From the NCBI GenBank assembly GCA_029287335.1, contig JARFRI010000359.1, forward strand, positions 1 through 5,030: 5,030 nucleotides of DNA, given 5' to 3'. This document shows, in pieces, positions 1 through 4,215 of this stretch. Numbering within the stretch: position 1 is the stretch's first letter; every line of letters begins with the position of its first letter. The notes under the pieces are model-generated. The model searched no databases and had not been told where the DNA came from. It was given only the letters and a program-made list of their open reading frames with translations. The DNA is from Phycisphaera sp. (GTDB lineage: Bacteria > Planctomycetota > Phycisphaerae > Phycisphaerales > Phycisphaeraceae). The position numbers and the translations under genes are program-made.

Positions 1-258
1 AGGCTCAAGCAAGAACGCTTCCGCGTCAGCGTCGATACGGGCAACGACCGCCTGGGCGGCAAGATTAAGTCGGCAGAGGAAGACAAGCTGCCATACATGC
101 TCGTCGTCGGCGGCAAAGACGCCGAGGCCGGCACCGTCAGCGTCCGCCACCGCGACCAAGGAGACATGGGCGCGGTCGATCTCGAAGTGTTTACGACTAA
201 CCTCTTGCGCGAGCGCGACACGCAGGCGCTCTCGCCGATTGTTGAGACGATGGCTTAA
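1..258 (+). CDS. thrS: Threonyl-tRNA synthetase, C-terminal fragment (5' end outside window)
   Basis: Reading from base 1 in frame 1 gives 85 codons and a TAA stop at 256-258. The product matches the C-terminal anticodon-binding domain (HGTP_anticodon fold) of class II threonyl-tRNA synthetase, a cytoplasmic enzyme that charges tRNA-Thr. Visible signatures are the RVSVDTGNDRLGGKIK segment (residues 8-23 of the fragment), the core strand LPYMLVVGGKD (30-40) and TVSVRHRDQGDMG (45-57), which matches the ThrRS pattern of a T-V-x-V-R strand followed by a G-D-x-G turn. ProRS, HisRS and GlyRS share this domain, but the KIK...PYMLVVG...VRxRxxGDMG combination is most like ThrRS. The catalytic core, zinc site and editing domains lie upstream of the window. 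No neighbour appears to be in an operon with it: the next start codon is 296 bp away and a long inverted repeat begins 15 nt after the stop. Confidence 0.9.
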   Translation, partial: RLKQERFRVSVDTGNDRLGGKIKSAEEDKLPYMLVVGGKDAEAGTVSVRHRDQGDMGAVDLEVFTTNLLRERDTQALSPIVETMA

Positions 259-273
259 GTAAAATCAAAGCAT

Positions 274-373
274 TTTTCACAGAGCACACAGAGGCACGGA
301 GGGCGCAGAGGACATCCTTTTGAATGCCTTGCCTTGCTCTGTGATCTCTGTGACTCCGTGGCCTCTGTGAAAA
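274..373. repeat. Imperfect long inverted repeat of CACAGAG-type units
   Basis: The left arm (274-310) and right arm (337-373) pair in about 29 of 37 positions around a 26-nt spacer. The outer 11 bp (TTTTCACAGAG) are perfect. Each arm is itself a degenerate tandem array of an 8-9 nt unit: CACAGAG, CACACAGAG, GCACGGAG, GGCGCAGAG on the left. The element begins 15 nt after the thrS stop. It lacks a following T-run, so it is not a canonical intrinsic terminator, although a hairpin here could stabilise or end the thrS transcript. From memory, similar CACAGAG repeats are dispersed in intergenic regions of many environmental bacteria; I could not check copy number here. Confidence 0.8.
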
Positions 374-433
374 TTCAGTTGGGGCAAAACAAGTTTTCGT
401 TTGTCATCATTGTTAAAGCGCACAAGTTTTTGC

Positions 434-461
434 TTGTCTCCTTTTGTTCTGTCGATATACT
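434..461 (+). promoter_or_regulatory. Possible sigma70-like promoter for the SET-domain gene
   Basis: TTGTCT (434-439) and TATACT (456-461) are separated by 16 bp. They match the consensus -35 at 4 of 6 and the -10 at 5 of 6 positions. The predicted transcription start is about 468, which places the inverted repeat at 469-504 at the very 5' end of the mRNA and gives a leader of roughly 87 nt. The surrounding stretch (381-470) is AT-richer than the genes, as expected for a promoter region. Consensus matches of this quality also occur by chance. Confidence 0.4.
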
Positions 462-468
462 CCGTTTC

Positions 469-504
469 ATCAACACCGCTCCGAACTTTTTTACTGGTGT
501 TGAT
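469..504. repeat. Perfect 9-bp inverted repeat in the leader of the SET-domain gene
   Basis: ATCAACACC (469-477) is exactly complementary to GGTGTTGAT (496-504), with an 18-nt loop containing a run of T. If the promoter at 434-461 is real, this hairpin lies at +1 to about +37 of the transcript. It could be a 5' mRNA-stabilising hairpin, a regulator site with widely spaced half-sites, or part of another intergenic repeat. It is not a terminator, because the T-run is in the loop rather than after the stem. Confidence 0.55.
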
Positions 505-518
505 CGGCAGGCCTGCCG
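505..518. repeat. Perfect 14-bp palindrome abutting the inverted repeat
   Basis: CGGCAGGCCTGCCG equals its own reverse complement and directly follows the inverted repeat at 469-504. It has no spacer, so it cannot fold into a simple hairpin with a normal loop. A dimeric DNA-binding protein site is the more natural reading. Its position, 36 bp before the ATG of the SET-domain gene, suits a repressor site, but no regulator is encoded in the window and the role is inference. Confidence 0.45.
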
Positions 519-554
519 CGTTTTGAAGTTAAGGCACTACGGAACACACGCATC

Positions 555-932
555 ATGTTTGAAGTGAAAGAAAGCCCCCTGCACGGGCGCGGTTTGTTTG
601 CGACGCAGTACATCCCCGAGGGCACGACGCTCGGCTGGCTTAAGACGAAGAAGGCCAAGAAGAGCAAGCTCGACGGGCCATACGTGCTATGGATCAGCGG
701 CAAGAAGCCGGTGAAGGTCACTTGCGATCTGCGCTTTATCAATCACAGCGACAAGCCCAACGCGGCGTACTTCGATGACCTTTCGGTCATGTCGATCCGC
801 GATATCGAGCCGGGCGAAGAGATCGTCCACAACTACATGGGCGACGCGGCGGATGAGGAAGGGGTCGCGGTCGGGTTTGATGAAGAGCCATGCGTCATCG
901 ATGAGATCGCGCAACCACTCGTCCCGGCTTGA
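555..932 (+). CDS. Compact SET-domain protein, predicted lysine methyltransferase
   Basis: This 125-aa protein is little more than a SET domain, a fold that transfers methyl groups from S-adenosylmethionine to protein lysines. The hallmarks appear in order: HGRGLFAT (residues 10-17, the N-terminal SET strand and AdoMet-binding region), RFINHSDKPNA (60-70, the conserved N-H-S...P-N AdoMet-binding motif) and IEPGEEIVHNYM (84-95, the G-E-E...Y motif with the probable catalytic tyrosine Y94). A lysine-rich insert (30-38) lies between the first two motifs. The tail after residue 95 is acidic and does not show the cysteine-rich post-SET motif of eukaryotic enzymes. Residues M1-F2 lead straight into the first strand, so the ATG at 555 is the natural start; only a weak GGA lies 11 nt upstream. 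It seems to be transcribed alone, with palindrome-filled gaps on both sides. The substrate is unknown; small bacterial SET proteins are poorly characterised, so 'histone' should not be assumed. Confidence 0.85.
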   Translation: MFEVKESPLHGRGLFATQYIPEGTTLGWLKTKKAKKSKLDGPYVLWISGKKPVKVTCDLRFINHSDKPNAAYFDDLSVMSIRDIEPGEEIVHNYMGDAADEEGVAVGFDEEPCVIDEIAQPLVPA

Positions 933-939
933 TCCTTGC

Positions 940-1038
940 GTGGCCGGGGTGGAGGCTCGGCGACCCCCCGGAACGAACTGTCTTAGATTAGATCACCTTC
1001 GGTTTGTTCCGGGGGCTCGCGGACTCGACCCCGGCCAC
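940..1038. repeat. Long GC-rich imperfect inverted repeat after the SET gene
   Basis: The left arm (940-978) and right arm (1002-1038) flank a 23-nt AT-richer spacer. The outer 11 bp (GTGGCCGGGGT / ACCCCGGCCAC) are perfect. The inner blocks CCCCCGGAACGAAC (965-978) and GTTTGTTCCGGGGG (1002-1015) pair with one mismatch, and the middle 12-13 nt pair poorly. It starts 7 nt after the SET stop codon, so it could act as a 3' hairpin for that transcript, though no T-run follows. It resembles a dispersed intergenic repeat rather than a unique terminator. Confidence 0.8.
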
Positions 1039-1041
1039 CCG

Positions 1042-1091
1042 CCGCCGATGGTATGGGGCTGCGTAAGTTCATCGGCGGGGCAAGCCCGCCG
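1042..1091. repeat. Two overlapping, mutually exclusive hairpins upstream of the M14 gene
   Basis: CCGCCGATG (1042-1050) pairs perfectly with CATCGGCGG (1070-1078) across a 19-nt loop. The right arm of that stem also supplies CGGCGGG (1073-1079), which pairs perfectly with CCCGCCG (1085-1091) around a 5-nt loop. Both stems cannot form at once. An ATG at 1053 that opens the same frame as the M14 gene falls inside the first loop and is probably not used. The hairpins lie upstream of the predicted promoter at 1111-1139, so they are unlikely to be an attenuator of that promoter; the arrangement fits a palindromic intergenic repeat better. Confidence 0.6.
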
Positions 1092-1110
1092 GCTAACCGT
1101 GAATCGAAAC

Positions 1111-1139
1111 GTGACAACCCGCTGCGGTTCAACGACAAT
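1111..1139 (+). promoter_or_regulatory. Predicted leaderless promoter for the M14/PrsW operon
   Basis: GTGACA (1111-1116, 5 of 6 to the consensus -35) and GACAAT (1134-1139, 4 of 6 to the -10) are spaced by exactly 17 bp. The -10 ends 6 nt before the ATG at 1146, so transcription would begin at or beside the start codon. This agrees with the lack of any Shine-Dalgarno before 1146 and with choosing 1146 rather than 1053 as the start. The -10 lacks the usual first T, so the call is moderate. Confidence 0.45.
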
Positions 1140-1145
1140 GCATCG

Positions 1146-2240
1146 ATGGCTAAACGCGCTCGATTTTCGCTTGGTGGTGTGACGGTCCCGGCTGGTGCTT
1201 CGCGGCAGATCCGCATGAAGATCAGCGAGCGGTATACCGGCGACCCGATCTCGCTGCCGGTGCATGTGGTCCGTGCCAAGCGATCCGGGCCGACGGTCTT
1301 TGTCAGCGCCGCGGTGCATGGCGACGAGCTCAACGGCATGGGCGTCATCCACGACCTGATCTTCGGCGAGCCGATCGAGCTGACCCATGGCACGCTGATC
1401 CTTGTCCCGGTGGTCAACATCTTCGGCCTGGAGGTGCAGAGCCGATACATGCCCGACCGCCGCGACCTGAACCGCTCGTTCCCGGGCAGTAGCAAGGGCA
1501 GCCTGACCTCGCGCGTCGCGCGGGCATTCTTTGATGAGATCATCAGCAAGTGCGACTACGGCATCGACCTGCACACCGCGGCGGGCGGGTGGACCAACTT
1601 CCCTAACGTCCGTGGCGATCTGACCAACCGCAGTGTCCGGCGGATCGCCAAGGCGTTCGGCTGTGAGTTGATGGTCAACGGCAAGGGGCCGGACGGATCG
1701 CTTCGGCGTGAAGCGGTGCGCGCGGGTTGCCCGACGATTATTCTCGAAGCGGGCGAGCCTTTGAAGATCGAGCCGGGCGTGCTGGCGATCGGGTTGCGCG
1801 GGGTGCGGAATGTGCTGCGAGAGCTGGGGATGATGGCGGGGAAGGTGGAGGTGCCTGCTTATCAGTTGCGCGTCGACAAGTCGGTGTGGGTGCGTGCGGA
1901 GGTCGGCGGGATCCTGCGGTTCCATGTCGCGCCGGGGACGTTTGTCGAAGAGGGCATGGCCGTCGCGACGAATGCGGGGATCTTCGGCGAAACGCAGAAC
2001 CAGCTGCTCGCGCCAGCCGACGGCATCGTGCTGGGGATGACGACGCTGCCGACGGTGAAGCCCGGCGAGCCGGTGTGTCACTTGGCGCTGCCGACGCGTT
2101 CGCTACGCTCGCTGCGTAAAGCGCTCAAAGACGGCAAGCCCAACACGCTCTACCACCAGGTCCGCAAAGACCTGGCGACCAACGTCTCGGTCAGCGAGCA
2201 GGAGATCGACGCGACCGTGCATGGCGGCGGCGAGGCATAA
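1146..2240 (+). CDS. Succinylglutamate desuccinylase/aspartoacylase-family (M14) zinc hydrolase
   Basis: This 364-aa protein belongs to the AstE/AspA branch of the M14 zinc carboxypeptidase fold, whose members hydrolyse amide bonds of N-acyl amino acids or terminal residues of peptides. Visible site residues are H58 and E61 in VHGDE (zinc ligands), DLNRSFPG (107-114, substrate carboxylate binding), H143 in DLHT (third zinc ligand) and E201 in LEAGEP (probable catalytic glutamate). Residues of about 245-315 form a second, beta-rich module (VGGILRFHVAPGTFVEEG, then LLAPADGIVLG and VKPGEPV) resembling the lipoyl/barrel-like domain usual in this family. A basic tail follows (316-364). The frame is open from an ATG at 1053, but that ATG lies in a palindrome loop and the extra 31 residues are low-quality; MAKRARFSLGG at 1146 is the better start. 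The gene is followed after 9 nt by a PrsW-like protease gene. Related proteins often sit beside RimK-type ATP-grasp ligases; none is seen here. The true substrate is unknown, and the names AstE or AspA would over-claim. Confidence 0.85.
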   Translation: MAKRARFSLGGVTVPAGASRQIRMKISERYTGDPISLPVHVVRAKRSGPTVFVSAAVHGDELNGMGVIHDLIFGEPIELTHGTLILVPVVNIFGLEVQSRYMPDRRDLNRSFPGSSKGSLTSRVARAFFDEIISKCDYGIDLHTAAGGWTNFPNVRGDLTNRSVRRIAKAFGCELMVNGKGPDGSLRREAVRAGCPTIILEAGEPLKIEPGVLAIGLRGVRNVLRELGMMAGKVEVPAYQLRVDKSVWVRAEVGGILRFHVAPGTFVEEGMAVATNAGIFGETQNQLLAPADGIVLGMTTLPTVKPGEPVCHLALPTRSLRSLRKALKDGKPNTLYHQVRKDLATNVSVSEQEIDATVHGGGEA

Positions 2241-2244
2241 GGAG
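2239..2244 (+). promoter_or_regulatory. Strong Shine-Dalgarno for the PrsW-like gene
   Basis: AAGGAG begins inside the TAA stop codon of the M14 gene and ends 5 nt before the ATG at 2250. It is the only clear Shine-Dalgarno before any start codon in the window. It fixes the PrsW start and supports co-translation from a shared mRNA. Confidence 0.8.
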
Positions 2245-2249
2245 CGGCC

Positions 2250-2996
2250 ATGTTTTCATACCTGGTCCTGATGCTCGGCGGGCTGCTGATGGGGGCGATG
2301 GTCTACCGCTACAACACGGAGGAGCGCGAGCCCTGGTGGATGCTTGTCTCGGCGGTGATTGCGGGCGCGCTGGCGACAGCGGTCGCGGTTGGGATCAAGC
2401 TTGCCGTGGTGCAATTCGCGGGGGTCGGTCAGCGCGAGTTGCTGCATGCGGTGCTGGACGGGGCGACTCAAGAGCTTGCCAAGCTCGCGGTGCCGGCGGC
2501 GATCCTGCTCTTGGTGCGGAAGTATTTCAACGACCCGATGGGCGGGCTGCTCTATGGCTCGCTTGCGGGCTTGGGGACAGCGCTCTTCGAGGCGGCGTGG
2601 TGGCAGTGGTACGCAGAAGAGTCGGCCAACGCCATCGCAACGCAAGGCCCCACCGCGATGCGGCTGCTCCTGCACACGCTCTGGGGCGGGATCGTTGGCT
2701 CGGCGCTGGGCCTGATCATCATGAAGAAACCCTGGCGCCAAACCCTCGCCCAGCGCGTCGGCCTGGTCATGCTCATCCACTTTTCATGGGACTACTTCAT
2801 CCGCTACGTGCCCAACGGCTCAGAAAACAACTGGCACCGGCTCGGCGCGTCGCTACTACTGGGCACCTCGGTCATCTGGTACGGGCTGCTCATCGTGCAG
2901 GCCAATAAGTGGTCCCGCTCCCTGCACGAGCCGACCAGCAAGCAGCGCCTCCTGGGCCGAATCGTCAAGATGATCATCACCCGACGGATCCGCTAA
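2250..2996 (+). CDS. PrsW-like glutamic-type intramembrane protease
   Basis: This 248-aa polytopic membrane protein has about seven hydrophobic segments (near 3-19, 31-56, 76-90, 99-117, 138-158, 169-184, 197-217). It shows the PrsW family motifs in order: an R-E-P turn before helix 2 (26-28), QELAK (74-78) where the family has E-E-x-x-K, GLLYGSLAGLGTALFE (99-114) with E114 matching the G-x-G-x-A-x-x-E motif, H142 in LLLHTLWGG followed by G150, and HFSWDY (177-182) with the last conserved histidine H177. PrsW in Bacillus subtilis cleaves the anti-sigma factor RsiW within the membrane. No sigma/anti-sigma pair lies in this window, so the substrate is unknown. The first family glutamate is Q74 here, encoded by CAA, which may alter or abolish activity. 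The basic C-terminus (221-248, ending RRIR) should be cytoplasmic. The preceding M14 gene ends 9 nt upstream and the start is fixed by AAGGAG. Confidence 0.8.
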   Translation: MFSYLVLMLGGLLMGAMVYRYNTEEREPWWMLVSAVIAGALATAVAVGIKLAVVQFAGVGQRELLHAVLDGATQELAKLAVPAAILLLVRKYFNDPMGGLLYGSLAGLGTALFEAAWWQWYAEESANAIATQGPTAMRLLLHTLWGGIVGSALGLIIMKKPWRQTLAQRVGLVMLIHFSWDYFIRYVPNGSENNWHRLGASLLLGTSVIWYGLLIVQANKWSRSLHEPTSKQRLLGRIVKMIITRRIR

Positions 2997-3010
2997 ACCT
3001 GTACGAATTG

Positions 3011-3028
3011 TTGTAAACCCGTTTACAA
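3011..3028. promoter_or_regulatory. 18-bp operator-like palindrome before the aldo/keto reductase gene
   Basis: TTGTAAAC (3011-3018) and GTTTACAA (3021-3028) are perfect inverted repeats around a central CC. The AT-rich half-sites and 2-nt centre look like a binding site for a dimeric regulator, broadly of the LacI or GntR type. Its centre is about 56 bp before the transcription start predicted at 3076, a distance more typical of activation than of promoter blocking. It also begins 14 nt after the PrsW stop codon, but the stem is too AT-rich with too short a loop to be a good terminator. Confidence 0.55.
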
Positions 3029-3040
3029 ACAGGTGCCCGC

Positions 3041-3069
3041 CCGACTACCGCCAACAACCCGGCTAAGAT
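3041..3069 (+). promoter_or_regulatory. Predicted leaderless promoter for the aldo/keto reductase gene
   Basis: TAAGAT (3064-3069) is a -10-like hexamer ending 8 nt before the ATG at 3078. The position 17 bp upstream, CCGACT (3041-3046), is a weak -35 matching at 3 of 6 positions. No Shine-Dalgarno lies before 3078. The regulator-like palindrome at 3011-3028 sits just upstream and could compensate for the weak -35. Confidence 0.4.
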
Positions 3070-3077
3070 ATGAATCT

Positions 3078-4010
3078 ATGGAACCAATCCTGCTAGGAAA
3101 AACAGACCTCAGTATCAGTCGGCTCGGCTTCGGTGCCGCGCCCATCGGCTTCCTCGAAACGCCCCAAGGCCAAGTCGACAAGCTCATCGCCTTGCTGCTG
3201 GACGAAGGTGTCAACCTCTTTGACACCGCGGCGATGTACAACGACGCCGAGGACAAGCTCGGCCTCGCACTCAAAGGCCGACGCGATGAAGCGGTGCTCA
3301 TCAGCAAGTGTGGGACGAAAGACGACGGCCTGCCCGGCAAGGAATGGTCGGCCGAGCTGATCACCGCGTCGATCGAACGCTCGCTCAAACGGCTCAAGAC
3401 CGACCGCCTGGACCTCACGCTGCTGCACTCGTGCGACTTGAGCGTCATGCAGCAAGGCGACGCCGTCGAAGCACTGATCAAGGCGCGCGAAGCGGGCAAG
3501 ACGACTTACCTTGGCTACTCCGGCGACAACGCAGAAGCCGCCGCCGCCGCCGAGATGGACTGGGTCGATGCGATCGAGATGTCGGTGAACATCTGCGACC
3601 AACACAATATCGACACGGTGCTGCCACTATGTCGGACGAACAACGTCGGCGTCATCGCCAAGCGACCGATCGCCAACGCCGCGTGGAACCCGCTCAACAA
3701 ACAGCGCGGGATGTACAAAGAGTACGCCCGTGTCTATCACGATCGGCTCAAGCAGATGAACATCACGCCGGTCGAACTTGGCTACCACGGCCACGCCGAG
3801 ATCGAGTGGCCCGAGATCGCGCTGAAGTTCACCCTCGCCATCAAAGGCGTCGACGCCGCCATCGTCGGCACCACCAGCACCGTCAACGCCAGCGCCAACA
3901 TCGAAGCGGTCAACAAAAACCCACTGCGCGAACAAGTCGTGCAGAAGCTACGCAAGGCATTCAAAGACGCGGAGAGCGCAAGTGGTGAAGACTGGGTCGG
4001 GCAGACTTAG
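3078..4010 (+). CDS. Aldo/keto reductase
   Basis: This 310-aa protein has the usual length and fold signatures of the NAD(P)H-dependent aldo/keto reductase superfamily, cytosolic (beta/alpha)8 barrels that reduce carbonyl groups. It opens with LGKTDLSISRLGFGAAPIG (6-24), the common first strand. The full catalytic tetrad is present: D49 and Y54 in FDTAAMYNDAE, K77 in LISKCG and H117 in TLLHSCD. Cofactor-binding elements near the C-terminus include KRPIANAAW (195-203) and VGTTSTVNASANIEAVN (263-279). The frame extends upstream to a GTG at 3033, but family homology begins at MEPILLGKTDLS and the extra 15 residues overlap promoter-like DNA, so 3078 is chosen. A GCC x5 run (3537-3551) encodes five alanines at 154-158. 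It appears to be monocistronic, with a palindrome upstream and a nested repeat downstream. The substrate cannot be told from sequence. Confidence 0.92.
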   Translation: MEPILLGKTDLSISRLGFGAAPIGFLETPQGQVDKLIALLLDEGVNLFDTAAMYNDAEDKLGLALKGRRDEAVLISKCGTKDDGLPGKEWSAELITASIERSLKRLKTDRLDLTLLHSCDLSVMQQGDAVEALIKAREAGKTTYLGYSGDNAEAAAAAEMDWVDAIEMSVNICDQHNIDTVLPLCRTNNVGVIAKRPIANAAWNPLNKQRGMYKEYARVYHDRLKQMNITPVELGYHGHAEIEWPEIALKFTLAIKGVDAAIVGTTSTVNASANIEAVNKNPLREQVVQKLRKAFKDAESASGEDWVGQT

Positions 4011-4024
4011 TCGAATCGTTTTGC

Positions 4025-4192
4025 CTCACGCAAAGGCGCGAAGGCGCAAAGAAAAGGCAGGTATTGGCCACGGATGAACGCAGATTTTCACGGATCAGGC
4101 TTTAAGTAAATTGATCCATGCCAATCCGTATGCATCCGTGGCTGGATTTTTCTTTGCTTGCATTACTTTGCGCCTTCGCGCCTTTGCGTGAG
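4025..4192. repeat. Perfect 27-bp inverted repeat (CGCAAAGGCGC type) enclosing 114 bp
   Basis: The left arm (4025-4051, starting CTCACGCAAAGGCGCG) is complementary at all 27 positions to the right arm (4166-4192, ending CGCCTTTGCGTGAG). Each arm contains 8-10 nt tandem units (ACGCAAAGG, CGCGAAGG, CGCAAAG). It starts 14 nt after the aldo/keto reductase stop and ends 23 nt before the HDAC start. No protein is encoded inside. The complete arm identity implies recent insertion or active maintenance by selection or conversion. It resembles dispersed intergenic repeats I recall from diverse environmental bacteria, perhaps a non-autonomous mobile element. Confidence 0.88.
4067..4142. repeat. Second inverted repeat (CCACGGATG type) nested inside the first
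   Basis: The left arm (4067-4098) and right arm (4111-4142) match at about 24 of 32 positions around a 12-nt AT-rich loop. The outer 10 bp (GCCACGGATG / CATCCGTGGC) are perfect. The arms carry degenerate units CACGGATGAA, CGCAGATTTT, CACGGATCAG with a period of 10-11 nt. The sequence family differs from the enclosing repeat, and its arms have diverged more than the outer arms. Confidence 0.8.
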
Positions 4193-4203
4193 AAATCTCT
4201 GCC

Positions 4204-4209
4204 TAAACT
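4204..4209 (+). promoter_or_regulatory. Predicted -10 element for leaderless transcription of the HDAC gene
   Basis: TAAACT ends 6 nt before the GTG at 4216, so transcription would start at or near the start codon. No Shine-Dalgarno is present. No good -35 lies at 17 bp. The nearest candidate, TTGCGT (4184-4189), is inside the right arm of the upstream inverted repeat with a short 14-bp spacer. Confidence 0.35.
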
Positions 4210-4215
4210 AGACCT

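Noticed and set aside
274..373. CRISPR-like array, because short similar units recur
   Set aside because: The units are 8-9 nt, contiguous and degenerate, without unique spacers of CRISPR length, and they are mirrored into a hairpin.
334..567. 77-codon open frame on the + strand between thrS and the SET gene
   Set aside because: It begins in the right arm of the inverted repeat, runs through the promoter-like region and overlaps the SET start. It has no ribosome site and no recognisable protein features.
940..1038. Intrinsic transcription terminator for the SET gene
   Set aside because: A strong GC-rich stem is present, but the sequence after it (CCGCCGCCGATGG) has no T-run and the 23-nt spacer is long for a terminator loop. 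It is kept as a repeat with a possible 3'-end role.
1053..1145. In-frame N-terminal extension of the M14 protein from an ATG at 1053
   Set aside because: The ATG lies in the loop of an inverted repeat, the extra 31 residues look like translated repeat DNA, and a plausible leaderless promoter fits the ATG at 1146.
993..2081. Long open frame (362 codons) on the - strand opposite the M14 gene
   Set aside because: It is a shadow of GC-rich coding DNA. The composition is rich in R, H, D and Q as expected for an antisense frame, while the + strand carries all M14 catalytic motifs.
3033..3077. GTG start extending the aldo/keto reductase by 15 residues
   Set aside because: The family N-terminus begins at MEPILLGKTDLS, and the extension overlaps the predicted -10 and lacks a Shine-Dalgarno.
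3537..3551. GCC x5 microsatellite as a possible phase-variation tract
   Set aside because: It is a trinucleotide repeat in frame, so length changes would not shift the frame, and an alanine run in an exposed helix is ordinary in GC-rich genomes.
3308..3988. 226-codon alternative frame inside the aldo/keto reductase gene
   Set aside because: It has low-complexity R/Q/H-rich sequence with no domain, and the overlapping frame has a complete catalytic tetrad.
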